From an uncultured Sphingomonadaceae bacterium (GTDB taxonomy: Bacteria > Pseudomonadota > Alphaproteobacteria > Sphingomonadales > Sphingomonadaceae), in assembly GCA_947493955.1 (NCBI GenBank), contig CANLSQ010000001.1:1674001-1738000 (forward strand): DNA of 64,000 nucleotides, written 5' to 3'. The notes below the pieces were generated by a model. It had not been told where the DNA came from, ran no database searches, and saw nothing but the letters and a program-made list of their open reading frames with translations. The translations under genes and the position numbers were made by a program. This document shows, one piece after another, positions 1-8,432 of the stretch (position 1 is the stretch's first letter; each line of letters starts with the position of its first letter).

Positions 1-1133
1 ATTCCAGTGAACTTGTTGGTGAGTATTTCACCGGTTTTTACAGCGGCCAATATGGCTGTTCAAAGAATTTTAAATTCGCCCATGAGATTCTAGATAGTCA
101 TGTCGGCTATCCAATACGGAAATATGTTTCTCCAAACTACCTTGATTTACTGCTTTCCAACCATCGAGAAGAACTTGCAAAACAACGAGTGAAAGATCTG
201 GAAGGTGCGCTTTTTATCAGAACCTACGTTGGCGCCGATGAAGTGCCTGAGTATTGGAAAATCGAAGAAATTGAGGAACTGCTGCTCTCGAACGACAACT
301 GGAAACTGGCTGCAAATATACTTTTCAGTGATAAGGATTCGGTTCGAAATCAGCTAAGAGACGACTTGCTGATTAAAAACCTTATCGACCCAAAATCCTC
401 CATCTACGACCTTGAAAAAGCAATACAGTTGGTGTCGCATTCGTCGCGTCATAGCTATAGAATGCGCGTGGCTGAACAACTCGCAAAACGGAACAGCGAT
501 GTTACTGACGTGCGCACCGCTTTCGAATTGATGCAATGGTACTCACCATTTGTACATCGGGACATTCCGCAAAAGGACGTGAATGCTGCTGAGCCGGTCT
601 TAACAGATATTTTGCGCCTAATGGCTGAAAGCGATGACGCCGAATTGCGGGCCAAAAGCAAAGCTATTAGGCAAACTGACAATCCTCATGCAGAAACTGG
701 CCAGCAATCAGTGGGCGTAGAAAAAAATCTCAAAAAACCCTTTGTGACAATAACCTGGCCAGATCGATTTGGCGATTTCCGAACAATTCGTTCGCCTGAT
801 AGTTATCCTTCACGAGCATTGCGTGAGCGTGCAGGTGGACGGGTTCAAGCTGCTGCTTTGTTCAATCCGAATGGCTCTTACGATGGAATGATCATAATAT
901 CATCAAGTGGCCGGGCTGATCTTGATAGAGCTACGATGAGAAATCTAGAACGATATAACCGACTGAAATCAAAAACACTCTCAGGCTTTGAAGGGAAATA
1001 CGTTAAAATTCCAATGCCAGATGTTGAATGGCACTTGCTGGACGAGAAAACAGTTGGCGAAAGCGGTGTATTTATCTCGGATAATACAACTAAAGTGGTT
1101 GCGAGAGTTTTTACGCCAACCATAGTCTACTAA
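1..1133 (+). CDS. Protein with TonB C-terminal-like domain (5' partial)
   Basis: The reading frame is open from the left edge (frame of base 3), so the GTG at 189 is internal and the true start lies outside the window. About 377 residues are visible. The N-terminal two thirds is mostly charged and probably helical, and I do not recognise it. The C-terminal third (bases about 745-1130) resembles the TonB_C fold: YPSRAL, then GRVQAAALF, then SSGRADLDRA and NLERY. That domain normally contacts TonB boxes of outer-membrane receptors, or acts as a periplasmic interaction module. No membrane segment is visible in the sequenced part; one could lie upstream. The call rests on the C-terminal pattern only; the function is unknown. 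Confidence 0.7.
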   Translation, partial: SSELVGEYFTGFYSGQYGCSKNFKFAHEILDSHVGYPIRKYVSPNYLDLLLSNHREELAKQRVKDLEGALFIRTYVGADEVPEYWKIEEIEELLLSNDNWKLAANILFSDKDSVRNQLRDDLLIKNLIDPKSSIYDLEKAIQLVSHSSRHSYRMRVAEQLAKRNSDVTDVRTAFELMQWYSPFVHRDIPQKDVNAAEPVLTDILRLMAESDDAELRAKSKAIRQTDNPHAETGQQSVGVEKNLKKPFVTITWPDRFGDFRTIRSPDSYPSRALRERAGGRVQAAALFNPNGSYDGMIIISSSGRADLDRATMRNLERYNRLKSKTLSGFEGKYVKIPMPDVEWHLLDEKTVGESGVFISDNTTKVVARVFTPTIVY

Positions 1134-1208
1134 TTCTTTGTTCCTCAAAGCAGACGAAATTCAAAACGACACTCGACAGCAACTTACATTCATGTAAATA
1201 CTTGGTTT

Positions 1209-2150
1209 ATGGAAAGCCTTCCCGACCCGACCCTTTATGCGATTCCGTTTTTTGTCGTGACGGTGGCGATCGAATTTTTTATGAGCCGGTATCGCGATGA
1301 TATCAAATATGATGTCAAAGACATGGCGACGTCACTGACACTGGGAACAGGTAGTGTGGTCGCTGGGATATTGACCGGCGGGCTCGCTGTAGCGGCGATA
1401 TATTGGGTCTATCAATTTAGATTATTCGACGTCCCGTTCACCTGGTGGGCTTGGGTCCTCGCGATATTCGTTGATGATTTCTTCTACTATATCTTCCACC
1501 GCGGTGCGCATCGCATCCGATGGGTCTGGGCTGCCCATGTCAATCATCACAGCAGCGAACATTATAATCTCTCGACCGCATTACGCCAGCCGTGGACCAG
1601 CACCTTCGCGCTGACCTGGATATTCTCGCTGCCGATGTTTCTGATCGGCTTCCACCCGGCAATGATCGCCTTTGTTGGCGGGGTTAACCTACTCTATCAA
1701 TATTGGATCCATACCGAAGCGATTGACCGGATGCCGCGCTGGTTTGAGGCGGTGATGAACACCCCGTCTCATCACCGGGTCCACCACGCCACCAATCCGC
1801 GCTATCTCGACAAAAACTATGCCGGTATTTTCATCATCTGGGACAAGATGTTCGGCACGTTTGAAGAAGAGCGTAGTGATGAGCAAATCCAATATGGCAT
1901 CATCAAAAATCTCAATAGCTATAATGTCTTATGGGCCGTATTTCATGAATGGGTCGGCATGGCTAAAGACTTGTGGACAGCGCCCTGGCGCTACAAGCTA
2001 TTCTATCTGATCAAGCCGCCTGGTTGGAGCCATGATGGCAGCCGCGATAGTAGCGAAACGATCCGAGCACGATGGCTAGCCGCGCAAAATGAACAAACAA
2101 TAAGTCACCCTGCAATAGAACAGGGAGATGCTGAAACAAGCTCAGCATGA
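1209..2150 (+). CDS. Membrane fatty acid hydroxylase / sterol desaturase family protein
   Basis: 313-residue integral membrane di-iron enzyme of the FA_hydroxylase family. The histidine clusters that bind the two irons are all visible: HRGAH (about residues 97-101), HVNHH (110-114) and a late HHRVHH, with a further conserved HTEA stretch between. Several hydrophobic segments surround them. Members hydroxylate or desaturate lipids such as fatty acids, carotenoids, sterols or alkylglycerols using O2; the substrate cannot be read from the sequence. The Shine-Dalgarno is weak. The stop is 22 bases before the GMC oxidoreductase gene, so the two are probably co-transcribed and may act on related lipids or alcohols (inference). 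Confidence 0.88.
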   Translation: MESLPDPTLYAIPFFVVTVAIEFFMSRYRDDIKYDVKDMATSLTLGTGSVVAGILTGGLAVAAIYWVYQFRLFDVPFTWWAWVLAIFVDDFFYYIFHRGAHRIRWVWAAHVNHHSSEHYNLSTALRQPWTSTFALTWIFSLPMFLIGFHPAMIAFVGGVNLLYQYWIHTEAIDRMPRWFEAVMNTPSHHRVHHATNPRYLDKNYAGIFIIWDKMFGTFEEERSDEQIQYGIIKNLNSYNVLWAVFHEWVGMAKDLWTAPWRYKLFYLIKPPGWSHDGSRDSSETIRARWLAAQNEQTISHPAIEQGDAETSSA

Positions 2151-2172
2151 CGGATAAAATGGAGAGAACAGC

Positions 2173-3759
2173 ATGGCAGATTATGATATTATCGTCATTG
2201 GCGGAGGATCAGCGGGCAGCGCGGCTGCCGGACGGCTGAGCGAAGATGGCAAACGGTCCGTCTGCCTGATTGAAGCCGGTGGCAATAATAACAATTTCCT
2301 CGTCAAGACACCGGGGATGATGCCGTTTCTGCTGAAAAACGCAAACTGGCGGTTTGATACCGTCCCGCAAAAGGGGCTCAATGGCCGCATCGGCTATCAG
2401 CCGCGCGGTCGCGGTCTTGGTGGTTCCAGTGCGATCAATGCGATGGTCTATATTCGAGGCAATAAGTGGGATTATGATAATTGGGCTGCACTCGGATGCG
2501 ATGGCTGGAGCTATGATGATGTCCTGCCCTATTTCAAGAAATCCGAAGGTAACGAGCGAGGCGGCGATGACTTTCATGGCGGTGATGGCCCGTTATCCGT
2601 ATCCGATCAGAAATGGCTGAACCCCGGAAGCGTTGCCTTTGTCGAAGCCGCGCGCAATCTGCAGCTGCCGATCCGCGATGATTTTAACGGCGCCGAGCAG
2701 GAAGGCATGGGCATCTATCAGGTCACCCAGAAAGGCGGCGAGCGTTGGTCCGCGGCGCGTGCCTATGTCGAACCGGGTCGTCAAAGGCAGAACCTGGATA
2801 TTAAAACCAAATCGCTTGTCGAAAAACTGGTTGTCGAAAGTGGCCGTGTCACCGGGGTTCAGATCAAACGCGGTTTTGGTCGAGAAACTCTCTCCGCCAA
2901 GGGAGCCGTTGTCCTTTCAGCGGGCGCCTTTGGGTCACCGCATATCCTGCAACTATCTGGCATTGGTCCAGCCGGGCATCTCAAAGAAAAAGGTGCAGAT
3001 GTTATTGCAGACAAACCAGAGGTAGGGGCAAACCTGAAAGACCATATCGATTTTGTTTCGGGTTATAAAACCGAATCCAAGGAATTGATCGGCGATTCCC
3101 TGCAAGGCACGGTTCGCATGGGTAAGGCAATAATCGAACATCGGATGAAGCGCACCGGTATCATGACTACACCCTATGCCGAAGCCGGTGGCTTCTGGAG
3201 TTCCAGCCCCGACGTACCGGCGCCCGATATTCAATATCATTTCGTGCCCGCCATGCTGGAGGATCATGGTCGCGAGAAAGTTAAAGGTCATGGCTTTAGC
3301 TGCCACGCCTGTGTCCTGCGCCCCCATAGCAAGGGCACAGTCCGGCTGGGTTCGACCGATCCCAAGGCGCCGCCAGCTATCGACCCCAATTTCCTCGATG
3401 ATGATCGCGACATTGCGACGCTGCGTGCTGGTGTCCGGCATATGCAGCGGATCATGGAAGCGCCGCCGCTAACCGATTTCAAACCCACCAACCGCCATCC
3501 CATCGACATGAGCAATGATGACGCGCTTGATGCACTCATCCGGGACCGCGCAGATACCGTTTATCATCCTGTTGGCACTTGCCGAATGGGCAGTGACGAT
3601 GATGCAGTCGTTGATAGCCGCCTGAAGTTCAAAGGCTTGGATGGACTCTATGTTGCCGATGCATCGATCATGCCGGAAATTATCAGCGGTAATACCAACG
3701 CACCAAGCATCATGATTGGGGAGCGCGCAGCCGACTTTATCAAGGCCGATCTGGCTTAA
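2173..3759 (+). CDS. GMC family FAD-dependent oxidoreductase (alcohol/choline dehydrogenase-like)
   Basis: 528 residues, the usual size of the glucose-methanol-choline oxidoreductase family. The N-terminal dinucleotide fold is GGGSAG at residues 10-15. The GMC signature GRGLGGSSAIN lies near residue 80, and the C-terminal active-site pair is His465 (YHPVGTCRMG) and Asn509 (GNTNAPS). The family oxidises alcohols to aldehydes or ketones with FAD. It is closest in feel to BetA/AlkJ-type dehydrogenases, but choline is not implied because no betB or betI is nearby. A ggagag Shine-Dalgarno precedes the ATG. It follows the FA hydroxylase gene closely, so a hydroxylation-then-oxidation pair is conceivable. 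Confidence 0.9.
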   Translation: MADYDIIVIGGGSAGSAAAGRLSEDGKRSVCLIEAGGNNNNFLVKTPGMMPFLLKNANWRFDTVPQKGLNGRIGYQPRGRGLGGSSAINAMVYIRGNKWDYDNWAALGCDGWSYDDVLPYFKKSEGNERGGDDFHGGDGPLSVSDQKWLNPGSVAFVEAARNLQLPIRDDFNGAEQEGMGIYQVTQKGGERWSAARAYVEPGRQRQNLDIKTKSLVEKLVVESGRVTGVQIKRGFGRETLSAKGAVVLSAGAFGSPHILQLSGIGPAGHLKEKGADVIADKPEVGANLKDHIDFVSGYKTESKELIGDSLQGTVRMGKAIIEHRMKRTGIMTTPYAEAGGFWSSSPDVPAPDIQYHFVPAMLEDHGREKVKGHGFSCHACVLRPHSKGTVRLGSTDPKAPPAIDPNFLDDDRDIATLRAGVRHMQRIMEAPPLTDFKPTNRHPIDMSNDDALDALIRDRADTVYHPVGTCRMGSDDDAVVDSRLKFKGLDGLYVADASIMPEIISGNTNAPSIMIGERAADFIKADLA

Positions 3760-3770
3760 CTGTTCATTGG

Positions 3771-4841
3771 CTAGGCGAGGATGGTATATCCTTCTTCACC
3801 CTGCCCACGGCACATTTGCTTGGAGACACGGGTTTCCTGACCGTCGATTATCGCGACGTCGGTTATGTTCAGGCATTTGCGGCCATTAGGCTCAGTATTC
3901 AGAGCGGTAACCGTTGACGATCCCGAGACGCCAGCCCGCGTCGGGCTTTTCCAGGTGGCGGTGGCGCCGACTTCTTCCTTTTCAGTGACTTCCACTGTTG
4001 CTGCAACGGCTTCCTTCTGTTCCTCTTCGGTCAGCTGGCAAGCAATTTCGCTGACCAGCACCGCGCCTGCCGCGCTGGAAATCAGAGTTCCGATTTTTCC
4101 CAGGCCAGCGGCGTTACCCGCAACGCCCCCAAGCAAACCACCTAACAAACCACCGCGTTTCTTGGCCTTTTTACACTTTTGCGGCCCTTTGGATTTTTTG
4201 GCGCTCTTTACCTTGCCGTCTTTTGCGCCGTTTTCAGATTTCTCATCTGCGGCAACATATTCCGGCACCGGATATCCGCCACAACCAGTGTTGAAACAAA
4301 ACCGATCCTGCAAATAGGCACGATCCTGCTGATAACGTGCTTCCAAAGTACGATAGTCGGCAAGATTGGCGCCATCAGGGTCTGATGCAGCATGTTCCTG
4401 CATCATCGCTTTGTAAAAATCGTCCCGGCTTTTTGCAGAATATTCCATCTTGCCAGCCACCTTGGACGTATAGATACCTGATATTTCATTCTGATGGTCG
4501 ATCATCCGTTGCCGGAACGGGGTCAACACTTCGGCATAATATTGATCGAGCAAAACAGTACAGCGATTGGTATCTTCGGCCTTGTCAAAAGGCGCGGCAA
4601 TTTTCTGAAAATCCTCACGGCAATCTGGATAACCTTCATCGGTCAACACCGGTGTTGGCGGTAATGCCGGTAAATCCGGTTCGGTCGTTGCGGGGGGGAC
4701 ATAAGCACGATCGGCCGCAGACAGCGGCGGACTATCCGCCGGCGAGCTAGCCTCCTCCTGGGACAAGGCAGGCGATCCGATACCGGCTAGAAAGGACGCA
4801 GCGACTAGCGCATGAAATATATTCGGTTTTAATAATGCCAT
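3771..4841 (-). CDS. Exported protein with glycine-zipper segment, function unknown
   Basis: The frame opens at 4877, but the ATG at 4841 is preferred: it has a gaggggac Shine-Dalgarno and begins a signal peptide (MALLKPN, hydrophobic core, then ALSQ). The mature protein starts with a Pro/Ser/Ala-rich linker. A Cys-containing, mostly helical region follows, then a Lys-rich tract and a glycine-zipper-like hydrophobic segment (GGLLGGLLGGVAGNAAG), and last a beta-rich tail with two Cys. Glycine zippers usually insert into or pack against membranes, so envelope location is likely. I do not recognise the family. It is convergent with the GMC gene, the two stops being about 11 bases apart. Confidence 0.7.
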   Translation of the reverse strand: MALLKPNIFHALVAASFLAGIGSPALSQEEASSPADSPPLSAADRAYVPPATTEPDLPALPPTPVLTDEGYPDCREDFQKIAAPFDKAEDTNRCTVLLDQYYAEVLTPFRQRMIDHQNEISGIYTSKVAGKMEYSAKSRDDFYKAMMQEHAASDPDGANLADYRTLEARYQQDRAYLQDRFCFNTGCGGYPVPEYVAADEKSENGAKDGKVKSAKKSKGPQKCKKAKKRGGLLGGLLGGVAGNAAGLGKIGTLISSAAGAVLVSEIACQLTEEEQKEAVAATVEVTEKEEVGATATWKSPTRAGVSGSSTVTALNTEPNGRKCLNITDVAIIDGQETRVSKQMCRGQGEEGYTILA

Positions 4842-4978
4842 CAGATCGTCCCCTCTAAAATTGCTAGCTTTAAACAAGAATTATCGCAACCTTCGCCTGA
4901 TCTGGCGCGAGTTGCATAACGTGGTGAAATTGGAAAATATGCTGCCTTTCACACGCTGTCTGTGAAATATCGCACTTC

Positions 4979-5007
4979 TTGTGACAAAAACATTGTTAGA
5001 CTATGTT
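4979..5007 (+). promoter_or_regulatory. Candidate sigma70-type promoter of the ClpP-like gene
   Basis: TTGTGA at 4979-4984 and TATGTT at 5002-5007 are separated by exactly 17 bases. The Shine-Dalgarno and the chosen start at 5035 lie just downstream. Its position overlaps the longest possible reading frame, which supports the later start. No experiment backs it. Confidence 0.45.
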
Positions 5008-5034
5008 ATCGTCCGTCGAACGGGGAAAATGGCC

Positions 5035-5757
5035 ATGAACAGATATTACAAATCTCTGATATTGCTGGCAGCAATGCTGGTCGTTCCAGGAAACACGGCG
5101 CCGAAAAATGAACTGAAGATGGATCCCGACAATCCAACCTGCCCGGCTGAACCGAACTGGACGAGCAACGAGGAAATGGTGCTTACGCCCATAAAGAAAA
5201 ATGATACCAAGATACTACTCGCCGAAGGTGTTGTAGATATCGGCCTGCCGGATCGGCTCAAGAAAACCTTGTCAGATAACCCTGATATCACCGAAATATG
5301 GCTCAGATCCCCTGGCGGCCATGCTCGCGCTGGCAATGAAGCTGGCCGAATCATCCGTGAACAGGGCGGATTGATGATCACTCGTATTCCGGCTGGATGG
5401 AGCTGTTTCAGCGCATGTAATTTTGTCTTCATGGGCGGTCGCGCCCGGATCATTGAGGCAGATGGCGGTTTCATGGTTCACATGTTCACCATGACCGGTG
5501 ACAGAAACGCGATTAACTACAGTATTGAAATGGGCACTGACTCCACTGTCGAGTTGATCGGTGAAGTGGAACAGGAGAGCGCTTTACTCGCCACCGAAGA
5601 TAATGACTTCCTTATTCGCATGGGCGTGTCGCGCAAGCTGCTGAAGGATATCATGTATAAACAAAAGGCCGTCAAAACAGAAGGATCCGACCAATCCACA
5701 CGGCGGTGCCTTACCAGAGAGGAAGCGATCAAATATAATGTTGCCAATGTAGAATAG
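5035..5757 (+). CDS. Periplasmic ClpP/crotonase-fold protein (COG3904-like)
   Basis: An upstream in-frame start exists at 4981, but it lies inside the candidate promoter. The ATG at 5035, about 8 bases after ggggaa, begins a short signal peptide, giving about 240 residues. The core resembles ClpP-fold serine hydrolases: a beta strand ending IWLRSPGGHA (oxyanion-hole Gly-Gly), then SCFSACNFVFMGG with a Ser in the nucleophile position, then a conserved His in GGFMVHMF. Several Cys suggest periplasmic disulfides. No ATPase partner is nearby and the protein is exported, so it would act without one. Whether it is a protease is not shown. The next gene, an S1/P1 nuclease, is co-directional. Confidence 0.75.
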   Translation: MNRYYKSLILLAAMLVVPGNTAPKNELKMDPDNPTCPAEPNWTSNEEMVLTPIKKNDTKILLAEGVVDIGLPDRLKKTLSDNPDITEIWLRSPGGHARAGNEAGRIIREQGGLMITRIPAGWSCFSACNFVFMGGRARIIEADGGFMVHMFTMTGDRNAINYSIEMGTDSTVELIGEVEQESALLATEDNDFLIRMGVSRKLLKDIMYKQKAVKTEGSDQSTRRCLTREEAIKYNVANVE

Positions 5758-5828
5758 CGGCGAACCATTTGATGGCTGGACCGTCAAAAATACATATTAC
5801 TGTCATCAAAATGGCGCACCAGAATTAT

Positions 5829-6665
5829 ATGCTGAAACAACTTTTCCTCATCGTTCTACTTCTCTCTCCTTCGCCCGCTCTCGCTTGGGCTGAATATGCC
5901 CATCGCACCATTGCCGGCATTGCAGAGACCAATATCGATTCCACCACCAAAGCGAGGATGAACGATCTGTTTCAGTCAGCCGCCCTGCTCGGCACACCGA
6001 AATGCGACCTCAAAAATATAAGCGATGCCAGTGTCTGGCCCGATTGCGTGCGGCGTGACCGGTTGCGCTGGGGCTATACCAGCCCATGGCATTATCAAAA
6101 TGTCGATATCTGTAAGCCGTTTGATCTGAAAAGCGCGTGCCGCAATGGCAACTGCGTATCGGCACAGATTGATCGCAATGCGGCACTGCTCAAAGACAAG
6201 TCCCTGCCCGCCCATATCCGGCTGGAGGCGTTAACCTTCCTCGTCCATTTCGTAGGTGATATGCATATGCCGCTCCACAGCGGCGACCGCAGCGATCGCG
6301 GTGGAAATGATGTCAGCGCCGCCTATGGGATAATAGAGGGCCGCATGAACCTGCATTGGCTATGGGATGGGCCGCTGGCAGAACGGGCAATCACCGATGG
6401 GCCAGAGATGGTACGCCACTATAGCGCAGAAGAAAAATCTGATAAATCATTTGGAACTACTGATTTTTGGGCAATGCAAGCTTGGCAGATATCTCGTGAT
6501 TACAGCTATCCGACCGCTGAAGATCAGCCATCCTGCGGCCCCAAACCGACAGCAAGGGGCAAAGTAGACAATGACGAGATCAGCGCCCTGATTCCAATCG
6601 CCCGACTCCAGATCGAAAGGTCCGGCTTAAGACTCGCCCGCTTGCTCGAAGAGGCGCTGCGTTAA
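5829..6665 (+). CDS. S1/P1-type nuclease, secreted
   Basis: The start is placed at 5829, where a compact signal peptide begins (MLKQLFLIVLLLS) and ends in ALA just before Trp-Ala-Glu. In S1/P1 nucleases the first mature residue is a Trp whose amino group binds zinc, so this cut is diagnostic. Further zinc-site motifs are visible: AHRTIA, FVHFVGDMHMPLH with GGND after it, and LHWLWD. The family cleaves single-stranded DNA or RNA, and some members remove 3' phosphates, using three zinc ions; here the site is the periplasm or outside. Multiple Cys fit disulfides. The Shine-Dalgarno is poor, and upstream ATGs at 5769 and 5811 remain possible. Confidence 0.9.
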   Translation: MLKQLFLIVLLLSPSPALAWAEYAHRTIAGIAETNIDSTTKARMNDLFQSAALLGTPKCDLKNISDASVWPDCVRRDRLRWGYTSPWHYQNVDICKPFDLKSACRNGNCVSAQIDRNAALLKDKSLPAHIRLEALTFLVHFVGDMHMPLHSGDRSDRGGNDVSAAYGIIEGRMNLHWLWDGPLAERAITDGPEMVRHYSAEEKSDKSFGTTDFWAMQAWQISRDYSYPTAEDQPSCGPKPTARGKVDNDEISALIPIARLQIERSGLRLARLLEEALR

Positions 6666-6924
6666 CCAGTTTTTGGCGGATTTTAAGGATATTTGTCAAT
6701 ATTTGGCGGTTTTTGGTAATATTTTTTTAACATTTTTTTCCGCTCTGATTCAACGAGTTGCGGATCGGTGTGCGGCTGGTCACTTAAAAATGGCGGAAAA
6801 ATACTATCTACATTTTTGTGAATCCCTATCTTTTCATCGACGGAAAGAAACGGTTCACCGTCAATTCAGTAACAAATCTTAGTCTCGTGCGTATCAATTT
6901 TGGCAACCAAGAGAAGGAAGAACG
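6666..6924 (+). other. AT-rich intergenic region with repeated TTTGGCGG-like motif
   Basis: No credible gene. The motif TTTTTGGCGG or ATTTGGCGG recurs within the first 60 bases and a related AATGGCGGAAAAA follows near 6790, all in an AT-rich background. Two GANTC sites (near 6748 and 6820), the CcrM methylation motif of alphaproteobacteria, lie in the same stretch. It probably carries the promoter of the zinc-ribbon gene; no clear -35/-10 pair was identified. Confidence 0.35.
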
Positions 6925-7206
6925 ATGTATTTGTCCCCGAGATCATTCGTCAACCGTCCTCAAGACGTATTGGCCGAAACCAACAGTCCGCAAGAAGCGG
7001 CCGTGCTGCAACGCGGATATCAGCCGATGTACCATCTGGACATCGTCAACCGCTGCCCTGGCTGCGGTAAATCGCACTGGCATGTTGGCCGGTTCAGCGC
7101 CGAATGCGCGCATTGCGAAACGGCGCTGCCGCTAGCGATTGTGTCCAGTCAACCGATGGAACCACGCTTTACCGAAAGCTTCAGCAAGACCGCGATGGCC
7201 GCTTAA
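6925..7206 (+). CDS. Small zinc-ribbon protein
   Basis: 93 residues with an aaggaag Shine-Dalgarno ahead of the ATG. The centre has two CxxC knuckles, CPGC and CAHC, about 15 residues apart, which is a four-Cys zinc ribbon. No signal peptide is present, so it is cytoplasmic. The flanks are polar and unremarkable. Such mini zinc ribbons occur as uncharacterised conserved proteins in sphingomonads; binding to nucleic acid or a protein partner is possible but not shown. It stands alone, with the long AT-rich leader upstream and a convergent hydrolase gene downstream. Confidence 0.75.
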   Translation: MYLSPRSFVNRPQDVLAETNSPQEAAVLQRGYQPMYHLDIVNRCPGCGKSHWHVGRFSAECAHCETALPLAIVSSQPMEPRFTESFSKTAMAA

Positions 7207-7219
7207 CCGGTTGCGCGCT

Positions 7220-8323
7220 CTATTTTGACAATCCTACGACGCGCCGCAGCCATTGGCTGACGGGGGCAACATAGAGTTGATGGGCTGTGGCACCGTTTTC
7301 GTAGGCATAGGCGGAGTAAGCATCTGGATATAGCGCCAGACCGTGATCAGCCTGTTTGATCTCCAGCCATTGTGCAGCGCCAGGTGATTTTCGGTTGATC
7401 GTGTCGACAATCATCCGGTGGCCGTGACGGCTTTCAAACTGTTCGTATTCGCCAAATACAACCATGACAGGCGCATCCAGCGACAACCAAGCTGCAAGGA
7501 AATTTTTCTCTGCCGCTTGCCAATGCCATACAAATGGACGACCGTAATGGTTTTGGGGATCAGTTCCGCGGATTTTCTGCCAGACGCCCGCCAATTCGGG
7601 ATGGTCTGAAGCGACTTGATCAGGTGTTTTCTGACCAATCAGATAATGCTGCAAAAAACTAATGCGCTGAAGCATTTCAGGATGAATATCTTCCGGTTTT
7701 ACAGCACCAGATCGTTCCACATACAGACGTTCAAAATGGATCATGCGCTCCAGATATGTCACCGCGCCACCACCTTGTACGATCACGCCAGCGACATTAT
7801 TATTCTGTGCAACCAGAGGTGCAGTGGTCGATCCCAGACTGCTGCCCAAAACGGCCACGCGCTGCGGGTCAACCCAGGGATGCTGCTTGGCCTGAACCAG
7901 TGCTTCGCGATAGTGGCGAACCTCCGTATCATAGTCGAGCCTGTCACATCCCAGCCCTTCGCTGTCGCCGGTTCCGGAGCGTTCGATCCGGATCATCACC
8001 ATTCCGGACTGCCGGGCCAGCAATCGCAATTGCGTATCGCGCCCTTCCGGAAAGATTATGCTGTCGCAAGAAACCCATTGGGTCACAAATATGGCGGGTA
8101 GCGGTCCAGTGGCCCCTTCTGGACGCGTCACAACGCTGCGTAGCCGCAACCCCTCGCTTGTCGTGATCACGCCATATTCGGTTTCCAGCCCGTCCGTCTG
8201 TTCCAACGCAAGATCTGATGTCACCGGCAAGTCTCCGGTCACGCGCGTTTCGGCTTTCAGACTATCTGGATTGGCTCCGGCCATAGCTACCGCGAGGATC
8301 AACCCTGTCAACATTCGGCGCAT
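7220..8323 (-). CDS. Exported alpha/beta hydrolase (peptidase S15/S9-like)
   Basis: The longest frame opens at 8482 but would overlap the LytTR gene. The start at 8323 is used: it follows aaaggg by six bases and opens a signal peptide (MRRMLTGLILAVAMAG). Nearby ATGs at 8326, 8329 and 8338 are alternatives. The fold is alpha/beta hydrolase. It shows an oxyanion region (IFVTQWVSC), the nucleophile elbow GSSLGS and a late catalytic His in QADHGLALYP. It resembles CocE/dipeptidyl-peptidase-like hydrolases in which an acyl or peptidyl group is released in the periplasm; the substrate is unknown. The LytTR regulator gene lies just upstream on the same strand, about 110 bases away. Confidence 0.8.
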   Translation of the reverse strand: MRRMLTGLILAVAMAGANPDSLKAETRVTGDLPVTSDLALEQTDGLETEYGVITTSEGLRLRSVVTRPEGATGPLPAIFVTQWVSCDSIIFPEGRDTQLRLLARQSGMVMIRIERSGTGDSEGLGCDRLDYDTEVRHYREALVQAKQHPWVDPQRVAVLGSSLGSTTAPLVAQNNNVAGVIVQGGGAVTYLERMIHFERLYVERSGAVKPEDIHPEMLQRISFLQHYLIGQKTPDQVASDHPELAGVWQKIRGTDPQNHYGRPFVWHWQAAEKNFLAAWLSLDAPVMVVFGEYEQFESRHGHRMIVDTINRKSPGAAQWLEIKQADHGLALYPDAYSAYAYENGATAHQLYVAPVSQWLRRVVGLSK

Positions 8324-8432
8324 CATCATCCCTTTCATGCTCGTTCGTGATAAGGGCGAATGATAAAGGCGACCAACGCGGCCCAGAAAGGGCGATGTGA
8401 CGAAGGGACGAAATTTCTGCGCGGAAACTCTC

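Noticed and set aside
6673-6882. 69-codon TTG-initiated frame
   Set aside because: AT-rich intergenic DNA, no Shine-Dalgarno and a composition unlike neighbouring proteins.
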